Shown here in pieces: positions 42,301 to 49,560 of a stretch of DNA of 64,000 nt. Each line of letters starts with the position of its first letter. Positions within the stretch are counted from its first letter, which is position 1. Made by a program: the position numbers and the translations under genes. Under the pieces are notes generated by a model. It was not told the DNA's origin. It saw only the letters and a program-made list of their open reading frames with translations, and ran no database searches. This stretch comes from Casuarius casuarius (taxonomy: Eukaryota > Chordata > Aves > Casuariiformes > Casuariidae), in NCBI GenBank assembly GCA_003342895.1, contig PTFA01000092.1, positions 2,042,560 to 2,106,559 of the forward strand, in the 5' to 3' direction.

Positions 42301-45300
42301 GTGATCCAAACAGATCACCTGGAACAAATCCTATAACTGACCTGTGATGCAAAGGTTTTGATTTCAGAATGAATAAATCCAGGCATTGCAAAAACCAGAG
42401 ATCTTTCCAATGTGCTAACTGCACTTTCATCTCTTAAAATTTCTCTACCACACAAGACATACGTAGATCCAGTACCCACTTTGCTTTTCCAGTAGACACA
42501 ATGAAAGTTAATAAGATGCTTGGGAAAACACCCGTGCCTATGCAAAATATTTAAAGTCTAAGACAAGATGGCAAAATACTCACGTCCACTCCAGGAAGGC
42601 CAGGTAATCCAGCTTCACCAGCTGCTCCAGGCTTCCCTGGGGCACCTTTTGGCCCCTAAACCAGATAAGCAGGAAAGTATTTTTAATGTTATAACCACAG
42701 AAACATGGCATCTGATGATACGGGCTAGAAGATGGAAGTTCATTTATTGATGTATTAATCTTTAAGCATTCAACAGGGAACAATTCTTCCAGAGAGATGA
42801 AAATTGTCATGAGCCAGGTATATGCATCACAGTGCGGCCCAAAGCAAAGAGCCATGCCACCAGGGACAATTTTCAGCACCCTTCGGCAGACTAGGCAGCT
42901 GAAGCGTACTCGGTCTGATGCCAAAAATAACCAAAGTGGCTTGGTGCCAGTTTTTGTTACACTGGTGACGGGTGAGCTTTGTTTCAGACATGGCCTCCTC
43001 TCGCATCAAAGCAGGAGGATGTGCTTGTCCCCAGGGTCAGTACCAAGGATCTTCACCCGGGTACGCTAGCCCCTTGTGGGAATCCCGCTGCAGATCAAGA
43101 GGCAAGTGAGCCTGGTATAAGTCTAGTGCTTGTGTACTATTTCCTTCGCAAGAGCAAACAAGTTGGTATTGATCAGAAATACTTACTGGTGGACCAGGCA
43201 AACCAGGAGGGCCTGGCTCTCCCTAAATGAAAGAGAAAAGACACCAGTGTTAGTGCCAAATCTCTCCCTGCTCTTGTCTTTTTGCAACAGTTGCATACCC
43301 AGCTGTGATAGAGCTCAGGTCTCCCTTCATGCCCACTCTCAGATTTACCACACTTAGCACCTCATCAAGCTGCTATGCTCTGGATTCTGCTAACTTTAAA
43401 GCAGGAAAAACCCGGACAGCCTTTTCTACATTTACAATAGCAGACCCATTGAAACCCACATATAATTCCTCAGCCTCCCGAAGAGAATCAGTCGATTCTG
43501 AATAGCATCCAACATGTGCAATTTATCCCAGAATTACTTTGGAATTTATTTTCACTTGGGCTTGCCTGCAGGTGAGGCAGAGAGAAAGCTGATTTACTAC
43601 TCAGTGTTTCATACATCCTCCTGATGAAAGAGAGAGATGCAATGATAAGATCCAGCACTCTAGGACATATTATGAATTTGTGATACTCCCAGGAGCTCGG
43701 GACTATGAGCAAATGAAGAGCGAATAAACTGTCTCCAGACACTTTCTTCACATGGTTAAGCTTTGAAAGCAAAAGCAAATTAACAACCCCCCCCCAAATG
43801 ATTTCTACCTAATCCAATCACACAATCTGGATTTTATTAAGGCTTCCAAAGCCCACCTGCCATTTTACACCACAGAATCAGTGGTCATTTTTTCCCCATC
43901 CTAATGGAAAGTCACTTGTAAGAACAGCATTAAAGGTATTTGTGAAACAAAATTTAAAGAGCCTTTGGATCACTCCTTCCAGCTCAGCAGCTCTTGTTCA
44001 GGAGCTTGCATGGCCCCTGGACAACAAGATATTTGTGTTTTATTGTTAGTTCCTGAAAGAGGTAACCATCTGTGTAAAAAAGGAAGGGAGCTTGGCTGTA
44101 AAGCCAAAGACCTTGGCTCGGTTCCCTATCTTATCCCAAGGCAAATCACTTTGCTTCTCCGTGTCCCAGATCTCTGGATGGGGCCCTCCCTTCTGGCTTT
44201 AGAATATGAGCACTAAATACTGCGAGAGGCTCACATACTGAGAGTGGAGGGCATGCTGATACCCTGGAAGAAGAAAACCTATATGGAAACAGGATAGTTA
44301 TTAACTGAGCAAGGCTAGAAGTAACACTATCCCCACTGTGGGCCTGACGATTAGGAGTTATAAGGCAGGAAGCAAAACGGTGGAATTTATAGCATGTTTC
44401 TATATTTAATGTGTCGGCAACTGTGAAGTCTGTGGGCAAATCTCTCACAAGACTGGTTGCCTTGACTTGCGCAGGCACAGATTTACATACCGCACAGCGA
44501 CTGAGCGAAGGCACAGACCGGAGGGTCATTAAATAGAGGGATCTTTGTGCACTGGCTTCATGAAGCAATTCCTTTGCTGTCGTTTGCCCACAGATGTTCC
44601 ATAAATAGTTATCATTATCATAGGTGGGGAAGGTCCCTTGGCAGGAAAATGAAAGGGGCAGTTCATTTGGAAGGGATGGTTTGGAAAAGCGGCTAGAAAA
44701 GGCAAAATAGGTGGTTTACCCCCTTCCCTTCATTACTCTACATTACCAGCCCCCTGCATTTTTTCGGGCTTGCGTGATGGCAATACATACATACAGCAAG
44801 GCCACAGCATTAGCGAAGGCTGTTCAAGACCATCTTAAACCTCGATCCTGCTGTTACAGACCCCTGGGGAACTCGGCAGGAGCACTAGGATTTCAATCAG
44901 CTGAATCAAATGTCTAATCAGTGTTTATATCCCTAATGCCAGATCACTGGGAATTAGAGGCAGCTGCTGTCAGCAAAAGGAAGTGCTCTCCTGAGTGTTA
45001 CAGGAGAGGGAAGGAACTTTACTCTTTCTTAGCAGGTCTGCATTAAAGTCAAACCAGGAGACAGGGGGCAGGGAAGTGGAAAAGTGTGATTTTTGAGAAG
45101 TGACAATGGCTTATTAGCAATTTGGGGAATTACATCCCCAGAAATAATTCACAGGAACTTGTCGCTAATTCTTTCGATCACAACATGCTGTTTCTATTCT
45201 TGGGAAGGAGATATTTTGCTTGTTACTGAGTATGAGATGTGAAGCGTATTAAAGGCTGTAATTATGAAAGACATCAGAGAGACTGAATGATGCAGTTCCC

Positions 45301-48300
45301 AACGAAAGGCAGGAATCAAAGCAGCAGCTTCTAGAAATTGTGCTTATGGGGTTCATCCAAGGTTTGTTTAGAGATGTCCTGAATAATTCAGCTGTATGTT
45401 ATGCACTGCTCACTGCTCAAGGCCTAGAGTAGGGGACTGTTGAACACTTTGGCAGCCCTCATTTAACTAAAAAAAAGTTCACTGATTCTGCCTACACAGC
45501 ATTCATCCAAGCCATCTGTGAAGATACGTCTGGAGTGTCTTTCAGAACTCAAGAGACTTGCAGAGATATTGTCCAGAAAAAATCTGGTTATGCTTAAAAA
45601 AGTCTCCTTATTAAAGAATAAGATAAAATAATGTTTTCATTTATCCATTCTTTGCAGTGGTAGAATTCAAACAATCACTCTGGCTCCATAGGTTCCTCCC
45701 CATTCAATGCTATGAAAATGCAGAGCAGTGCTGGATTTTATACATCACGAACTTTTCAGAGGGTACTCCTAGAAAAATGGTAGCCCTTAAACAAGAAGGT
45801 TGCATCAATGTGCTCAGCACTTGCCACAGAAAGCTCAGCTCTGGATCTCTTTTCCTATGCAGTTCCTTAAAGACCTAAAGATCCTACTGAATACCAGAAA
45901 CAGTCTGGGAGTCTGTCCCTGAACAGCTGAGACCATCTCACATTAACAGGACACCTGGCTCAATCTATATCCGTAAGAGAGATGTAGATTCAGCCTGTTC
46001 AACAAGAGAGACTATTCCCGCTTAGTCAATACACCAAGCCTCAACCTATGACTGCAAGATTTAGCATGTTAAATACTTTTACTCGATTAATTAGGACCAA
46101 CTTCTTCATATTAATTAGATGTTGTTGTTTGGTCTTGCACCGCAACGAACATTCTGAATCTTTTAGCAGTGGACAAAACAGCCTAGGCTGATGTGACCAA
46201 CACTGCCCTGAGTTCCTGTTTCCACGAGCAATCAGAAGTGATGCAGTTCCAGAAGAAAGGGTAAAACATCCTGTAGAAAGTAGGAATTAAAAAAAAAAAC
46301 ACAATTGCATGGATTTGTTCCTTTCTGATTCCCTGAAAGTTGTACAACCTGAAGTCTGAAGGGCTTTATCCCTTCCAAATCCTTCTTTTTCTTTCTATCC
46401 ACACAAATAGCCACTCTTTCCTGAAGTCTGCTGACCACACAGATGTCCCGCTGCAGTGAGTTCCCCACGCTCACTGTGACTAACCTGAAAGAGTATCCTC
46501 TGCCCTCTTCCAGTACATCCCCCCTTAGGTCTTTTATTGTGAAAAATAGTGGAGACTGCCAATGTACCAGCTCTGAACTTTTCATGTTATAAAACCAGAG
46601 TGCAATTTGCAGTAAACTGTCTCCTTTAGTCTAAGGAACACTTTAGAAGGAATAGCTACAAATCAATGTTTTCTCTTCAGATCAGCCTTGCTTACAGAGC
46701 CACTATGAAAGCGCACTACTGCAGACACAAAAGCTCCTTGTTCACCATTTACCAGGGAACCAATATATCTTTTTTACCTTCTCATCCAAAAGAAAATTGC
46801 CTGCATGGAATGAATAGAATTTCTCAAGGCTGCTTAAAGGCCCAATTCCAAAAAACTTACGTTAGATGCGTTTAAAAAAAAATTCTGTAAGTAGCCTATA
46901 GAGACAAGCACTACTCAAACTGAATAATGAAACCAAAACCTGGCCTTTCATGTTCAATATCATCTTGCTGAAGTTCATCTGATGCTCTTTTTAGCCACTA
47001 CTGACTACAGAACACAATACAGTCTTCATCCAACAGATGCACGCAAGGAAAACTTTTCATTCCTACAGAAACATCAATTCAAAGTAATAGGACAAGTTTG
47101 CCTCCTCTGCTAAGTCCTCTGGTAAGTAATCTTCTGCCTTAGATATAATCTTCTGCCCACTGAAATAAAGGTTGCCTGAATATTTCATTCGCCTCTTGTG
47201 GCCACTAAAGATACTGTCATGTCTAGAAACATGTGGACCATCTGACCTCTCTCATACCAATGTAAATTAGGGATAACCACACTGAGGTTGTTGAAATAAA
47301 AACCAATATAAGTAAAAGCAGAATATAGAGCTGCATATTAAATTCAGTTTCTCAGGGCCTCTCCAGAAACCTGGATCCTCTGAAGTGTCAAAAAAACCTC
47401 TCAGAACTACAGAACACGCAGTAATGCTGGCCTACATTTTACCCATGGACTTGACCCTCCATATTTCATTCCTCCTCCTCTCTAGACACCAAAAAAGAAA
47501 TATGCAACTTTACAGGTAGGGTCATAAACCCCTGTGCATAAACTAGCTTGAACACTGTCTTGAAACAGGGGGGTGATCCTGCAAAGTGCTAAAAACTGAG
47601 GCTTCTCAGCACCTCTTGCAGAAAAGGTTTCTTCATTTCCCTTAGCTCCTGCAGGTGGGTGGGTTCTCCAGGTCCATCCGTCTCTGAAGGATGGCCCAAA
47701 GGCTGGAGGTCTGGAGAACAAGAAGGGCTTCTTCTAAGCCAGAGGCAGTTCACTGCGCCTCTGCTCCACCCCTCGCCCTCCCTCGGCTGAGCCTGCCCTC
47801 TGCCGTACGGCACTCACATCTATGCCGTCCTTGCCAGATGGTCCAGGGGGTCCTCGGGGTCCGGGCGGGCCTTGTGGTCCTACTCTCTGAAAGGATTAGG
47901 AAGAGAGAGAGACAGAAGGGTTTATTTTTGCATCAGAAGAAATAAATAGGCTAAAGCAACAACTGAGGGAGTCCTACAGCACTAAGCCTAGATCTGCACT
48001 AAACCTCCATCCCTCAGGCCACCCTCCACCCCGGAAAGACTCAGAGGAGCTCAGGCCTCAAACAAGGCTCTTTGGAAAACCCTTTTGAATCCAAGCATAA
48101 CCTCAGGGCTCCCAGTCCATTCAACAGAAGGCTTATGCTGTGAACCAGACCCGGCTGCTGGGAAGCAAATCGATTTGGCTGTATATGATTTGGTTCTCGG
48201 CACCTATAGGCACACTTCATTTTGGCAGAGGAGGAGATGCAAAGCTCAGGGAAATAGGTGCAGAGTGCTTGGTGTTAAAAATGGCATTCATCATGCCTGT

Positions 48301-49255
48301 CTGACGGGGTGATGGAAGAGCCAGACGGACACAGCTGAAGACAGAAAGATATAAGGTGAAGAAAAGCTCAGCAAAGGAGAAAGGGAAAGCCTCTTCTCCC
48401 CGAGCAGGATGCTAAAAGAAAATCTGGGATTTTGGAGGAAGTCTGAGGTGGGGGGAAGGAAAGAAAAGTCCAATAAATGACTTCTCTATGGAGAGGGCTC
48501 CAGAGAGTAACTTGCCGTAGCTTCAGCGAACAAAGGTTTCATTGTGGAAGCAGCTCTGCTCGCAGCAGATGAGGGCAGCTCTGAATTCCCAAGCCAGACT
48601 GCAAAAATTCCTCACTAACACAATGAAAAATCTCAGGAGTTACTTCCCCAGGCAACATATTAATGCCATGCAGGGAAGTTTAATATAGCTTCACATGCTT
48701 TAAATGAACAAAAATTAAATATGCTATTTCATAAGAGTAAAATTTAAAAATTGGCTGATTGAGGGAGGGAATAAGAAATTATCTGATTCAGATGAAGAAC
48801 CAGATCAGAGGAGATTCTACTCATTGGCAACTCGTTACTTCATTGAAAAAGAAAACTGTTTCTCTTACGTCGACAGATCTCCCTTTCCCAAGGCTTTTCT
48901 CTCATAGCTGCAGTCCTGAATGGGAAGATGATACTTTTAGAGAAAGTTGAAATTGGCTGTTTCTGCACAGCCAGATATGATCTAAAAGCCTATCTATGCA
49001 GGTATGAAACAAACCCGCTTGCTAGGCACTCCTCTGTATGTAACAGCACAAGCAACGTGCACATTTTAAATAGACTTTAATAACCTACTTATTGCCATAT
49101 GCATCCTGCAGGCATAACACACAGATTGTAATGTAGTTTTCCCTTACAGAGCTGTTTTTTGAGCACAAGGCATAAATAAAAATCCTTACCTGAGCCGATG
49201 ACATGGCTAATAGCTGACAAAGGAAGAGAAGCCCAAGAGCAGAGAATCCAGCCAT
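5921..49255 (-). CDS. COL9A3: COL9A3, collagen type IX alpha-3 chain, complete, 32 exons
   Basis: Thirty-two exons join to 675 codons plus TAA (human chain is 684). Order of domains: signal peptide 1-21/22; a two-residue NC4 stub (Arg-Val); COL3 25-161 (137 residues); NC3 162-176 with Cys170 and Cys174; COL2 177-515 (339 residues); NC2 516-546 (contains [11 protein letters not shown] and [15 protein letters not shown]); COL1 from 547; NC1 ending [18 protein letters not shown] with Cys658 and Cys663. Type IX collagen is an alpha1-alpha2-alpha3 heterotrimer on the surface of type II collagen fibrils in cartilage and vitreous. Exons 2-28 begin and end on whole codons and most are 54, 36, 45 or 72 bases; exons 29-32 are joined through split Gly or Asp codons (phase 1). 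Interruptions at Gly604-Gln605-Gly606 and Thr626-Lys-Asn628 are shared with human. Ala318 replaces a helix Gly. The gene spans 43 kb. Confidence 0.98.
6097..8192. other. COL9A3: COL9A3 intron 31 (2.1 kb)
   Basis: No exon, no recognisable repeat beyond a TTCC-rich tract near 6135-6150. Separates the last coding exon from the rest of the COL1 domain. Confidence 0.5.
8193..8270 (-). CDS. COL9A3: COL9A3 exon 31
   Basis: 78 bases in phase 1, [18 protein letters not shown] then PDGDQGLQ. The short triplet Gly604-Gln605 is a conserved COL1 imperfection. The acceptor is the AAG at 8273-8271. Confidence 0.94.
8397..8579 (-). CDS. COL9A3: COL9A3 exon 30, NC2/COL1
   Basis: 183 bases. It starts with a split Asp codon, then [16 protein letters not shown] (rest of NC2) and COL1 from [16 protein letters not shown] to [12 protein letters not shown]. 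The block [20 protein letters not shown] is identical to human. Confidence 0.97.
9466..9520 (-). CDS. COL9A3: COL9A3 exon 29, NC2
   Basis: 55 bases, [18 protein letters not shown] plus one base. It carries the last COL2 triplet and the first half of NC2 with Cys525. Acceptor attgcag, donor gtgagt. It was placed by homology, being too short to stand out as an open frame. Confidence 0.95.
9546..9604. repeat. two-copy tandem repeat, about 25 bases, 35-base spacing
   Basis: TTGTACAAATCCACATTATT at 9546 recurs as TTGTACAAATCCACATATTG at 9581, each continuing into GATTT/ATTT. Local duplication just upstream (minus strand) of exon 29. Confidence 0.8.
10213..10359 (-). CDS. COL9A3: COL9A3 exon 28
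   Basis: 147 bases, 49 codons, from [20 protein letters not shown] to [12 protein letters not shown]; nearly the end of COL2. The human exon has the same 49 codons. Confidence 0.96.
10753..10785 (-). CDS. COL9A3: COL9A3 exon 27
   Basis: 33 bases, [14 protein letters not shown]2. The odd length leaves the third residue of a triplet to the next exon, as in human. Confidence 0.95.
11225..11269 (-). CDS. COL9A3: COL9A3 exon 26
   Basis: 45 bases, [18 protein letters not shown]2; nearly identical to human. Donor gtaggt. Confidence 0.95.
11905..12130. promoter_or_regulatory. COL9A3: candidate regulatory element in COL9A3 intron 25
   Basis: A moderately CpG-containing, non-repetitive block with a CRE/ATF-like TGACGTGA (11911-11918), a homeodomain-like CAATTAG near 12100 and a SOX-like CATTGTT (12120-12126). 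No coding potential is visible. The motifs are short and could be chance. Confidence 0.2.
12707..12742 (-). CDS. COL9A3: COL9A3 exon 25
   Basis: 36 bases, [15 protein letters not shown]2. Acceptor attctcag, donor gtaagc. It stands alone between introns of 1.4 and 3.9 kb. Confidence 0.94.
12743..16676. other. COL9A3: COL9A3 intron 24 (3.9 kb)
   Basis: No exon. The 14590-15230 stretch is more GC- and CpG-rich than its surroundings, and 16130-16200 resembles the core of a MIR-like SINE. Otherwise featureless. Confidence 0.5.
16130..16200. repeat. MIR-like relic, reverse orientation
   Basis: ccaagctcacaggggaaacc then agtgacttgaactctaac resembles the reverse complement of the MIR core (aaggtcacacagcaagtcag...gaacccag). 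In COL9A3 intron 24. Confidence 0.25.
16677..16748 (-). CDS. COL9A3: COL9A3 exon 24
   Basis: 72 bases, 24 codons, [16 protein letters not shown] then [11 protein letters not shown]2. Donor AGG|gtaagg. Confidence 0.95.
17525..17578 (-). CDS. COL9A3: COL9A3 exon 23
   Basis: 54 bases, [21 protein letters not shown]2. Donor gtcagt. Confidence 0.95.
18172..18240. repeat. interspersed repeat relic (taggcacctaaat type)
   Basis: The run from tttaggcatctaaatc through aaagtgcctttttcaaatag to gtgccttaggc has the alternating taggc/gcct structure of an old sauropsid repeat, here diverged. In COL9A3 intron 22. Confidence 0.35.
19392..19409. repeat. A18 homopolymer
   Basis: Eighteen consecutive A in COL9A3 intron 22; possibly a retroposon tail, but no body is recognisable. 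Confidence 0.85.
20523..20576 (-). CDS. COL9A3: COL9A3 exon 22
   Basis: 54 bases, [21 protein letters not shown]2. Donor gtgagt. Confidence 0.95.
20993..21046 (-). CDS. COL9A3: COL9A3 exon 21
   Basis: 54 bases, [21 protein letters not shown]2. Donor gtacgt. Confidence 0.95.
21687..21710. repeat. perfect 12-base tandem duplication
   Basis: CTTGCAGATACT occurs twice in a row in COL9A3 intron 20. Confidence 0.85.
22068..22112 (-). CDS. COL9A3: COL9A3 exon 20
   Basis: 45 bases, [18 protein letters not shown]2. Acceptor tttttgcag, donor gtaagt. Confidence 0.95.
22884..22937 (-). CDS. COL9A3: COL9A3 exon 19, with Gly-to-Ala interruption
   Basis: 54 bases, [21 protein letters not shown]2. The second triplet starts with Ala (GCT at 22928-22926) where the repeat requires Gly; human has GEAGRNGAPG here. 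The splice sites and frame are intact, so the exon is not broken. Confidence 0.95.
23667..23720 (-). CDS. COL9A3: COL9A3 exon 18
   Basis: 54 bases, [21 protein letters not shown]2. The donor AAG|gtttgt is weaker than its neighbours. Confidence 0.95.
24027..24080 (-). CDS. COL9A3: COL9A3 exon 17
   Basis: 54 bases, [21 protein letters not shown]2. Confidence 0.95.
25085..25138 (-). CDS. COL9A3: COL9A3 exon 16
   Basis: 54 bases, [21 protein letters not shown]2. Confidence 0.95.
26327..26380 (-). CDS. COL9A3: COL9A3 exon 15
   Basis: 54 bases, [21 protein letters not shown]2. Donor gtatgt. Confidence 0.95.
27184..27237 (-). CDS. COL9A3: COL9A3 exon 14
   Basis: 54 bases, [21 protein letters not shown]2. 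Confidence 0.95.
27741..27794 (-). CDS. COL9A3: COL9A3 exon 13
   Basis: 54 bases, [21 protein letters not shown]2. Confidence 0.95.
28296..28349 (-). CDS. COL9A3: COL9A3 exon 12
   Basis: 54 bases, [21 protein letters not shown]2. Confidence 0.95.
30071..30127 (-). CDS. COL9A3: COL9A3 exon 11, NC3/COL2 junction
   Basis: 57 bases, [19 protein letters not shown]. The two cysteines of NC3 (residues 170 and 174) are the conserved interchain disulfide positions; the COL2 helix starts at the first Gly. Confidence 0.96.
30308..30492. mobile_element. possible non-autonomous hAT-like DNA transposon relic
   Basis: The left end, cagggtgtcccaaactggtc, and the right end, reading ctgtggttctccagcgtttt on the complement, resemble termini of hAT elements (CAGTGGTTCCCAAAC type) in inverted orientation. 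I could not find a clean eight-base target duplication. In COL9A3 intron 10. Confidence 0.25.
31573..31614 (-). CDS. COL9A3: COL9A3 exon 10, COL3/NC3 junction
   Basis: 42 bases, [14 protein letters not shown]: end of the COL3 helix and first half of NC3 (human GHPGVLPEGATDLQ). There is no Ser-Gly glycosaminoglycan site here. Confidence 0.95.
32351..32404 (-). CDS. COL9A3: COL9A3 exon 9
   Basis: 54 bases, [21 protein letters not shown]3. Acceptor tttttag, donor gtaagt. Confidence 0.95.
33108..33161 (-). CDS. COL9A3: COL9A3 exon 8
   Basis: 54 bases, [21 protein letters not shown]3. Acceptor tcaacag, donor gtgagt. Confidence 0.95.
33699..33722 (-). CDS. COL9A3: COL9A3 exon 7 (24-base microexon)
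   Basis: GKGLPGPP, identical to the human exon of the same size. Acceptor attgcag, donor gtaagt. Confidence 0.94.
35057..35092 (-). CDS. COL9A3: COL9A3 exon 6
   Basis: 36 bases, [15 protein letters not shown]3. It sits alone between introns of 1.3 and 5.9 kb; found only through its Gly-X-Y frame and splice sites. Confidence 0.94.
35093..40966. other. COL9A3: COL9A3 intron 5 (5.9 kb, the largest)
   Basis: No exon. It contains a TA/CA microsatellite at 36351-36388 and a SOX-like AACAATG followed eight bases later by CATGTT (40241-40260, an imperfect inverted pair). The remainder looks like unique, decayed sequence. Confidence 0.5.
36351..36388. repeat. compound (TA)n(CA)n microsatellite
   Basis: Perfect TA run passing into a CA run and then a short TACATATA tail, in COL9A3 intron 5. 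Confidence 0.9.
40967..41020 (-). CDS. COL9A3: COL9A3 exon 5
   Basis: 54 bases, [21 protein letters not shown]3. Acceptor ttttcacag, donor gtgagt. Confidence 0.96.
42584..42655 (-). CDS. COL9A3: COL9A3 exon 4
   Basis: 72 bases, 24 codons, beginning [16 protein letters not shown] and ending [11 protein letters not shown]3. Donor gtgagt. Confidence 0.96.
43187..43222 (-). CDS. COL9A3: COL9A3 exon 3
   Basis: 36 bases, [15 protein letters not shown]3. Acceptor catttag, donor gtaagt. Confidence 0.96.
43223..47817. other. COL9A3: COL9A3 intron 2 (4.6 kb)
   Basis: No exon. It holds a MIR/CORE-SINE-like relic at 44088-44180 and a non-repetitive AT-rich block near 45050-45340 with a SOX half-site ACAATGG at 45103-45109. 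The rest shows nothing recognisable. Confidence 0.5.
44088..44180. repeat. MIR/CORE-SINE-like relic
   Basis: The segment cttggctcggttccctatc followed by aaggcaaatcactttgcttc tracks the MIR core (accttgggcaagtcacttaacctc) at decayed identity. In COL9A3 intron 2. Confidence 0.35.
47818..47886 (-). CDS. COL9A3: COL9A3 exon 2
   Basis: 23 codons, [18 protein letters not shown] then KDGID: the NC4 stub Arg-Val and the start of the COL3 helix. Donor GAT|gtgagt, acceptor ctttcag. Confidence 0.96.
48530..48545. promoter_or_regulatory. COL9A3: inverted SOX9-type dimer site in COL9A3 intron 1
   Basis: ACAAAG, a four-base spacer, then CATTGT: two SOX half-sites (ACAAWG and its complement) in opposed orientation. 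SOX9 binds such pairs as a homodimer in enhancers of cartilage collagens (COL2A1, COL9A1, COL11A2). Here it lies about 0.7 kb downstream of the COL9A3 start codon. Function is inferred, not shown. Confidence 0.5.
49190..49255 (-). CDS. COL9A3: COL9A3 exon 1 coding part, signal peptide
   Basis: ATG at 49255-49253 in a good Kozak setting (GGCACC before, G after). Twenty-two codons starting [18 protein letters not shown] and ending SSAQ, then donor CAG|gtaagg. A hydrophobic core with a Ser-Ala cleavage site marks a secretory signal peptide, as in other COL9A3 proteins. Confidence 0.95.
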
Positions 49256-49560
49256 GGTGCCCAGGCTGTGCCTCTCCTCAGCTCTCCTGGGCAGCTAAAC
49301 CCTTCCTCTCCTCCACGGTCCAGCAGATCCCTCCTTCTCCTCCTGGATCTCAGCTTACAAATGAGACTCCTGGCCTCCAGATAAACCTGAGTCTCCAGCT
49401 GGAGGGGCAGAGCTCAGGAGCACAGGCAGGCAAGAGGGGCCGAGCTCGGAGGAGAGAGGGAGAGAGCAGGTTTCGCAAGGAGGAGGTGGGAGAAGGAGGG
49501 GGCCCGCCGCAGAACAGCGGGCAGTCATGAAGAGAGGCTCTCATTCATGCCCCGCTGGAC
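49256..49560 (-). promoter_or_regulatory. COL9A3: COL9A3 5' untranslated region and probable core promoter
   Basis: Purine/pyrimidine-skewed, fairly GC-rich sequence immediately upstream of the COL9A3 start codon. No TATA box is visible; a GC-box-like CCCGCC (plus strand) lies at 49503-49508. The transcription start cannot be fixed from sequence. The absence of TATA suits a dispersed-start promoter. Confidence 0.45.

Noticed and set aside
5921..49255. Regular spaced short similar segments suggesting a repeat array
   Set aside because: They are the 54-, 36- and 45-base collagen exons of COL9A3, not a CRISPR or satellite array.
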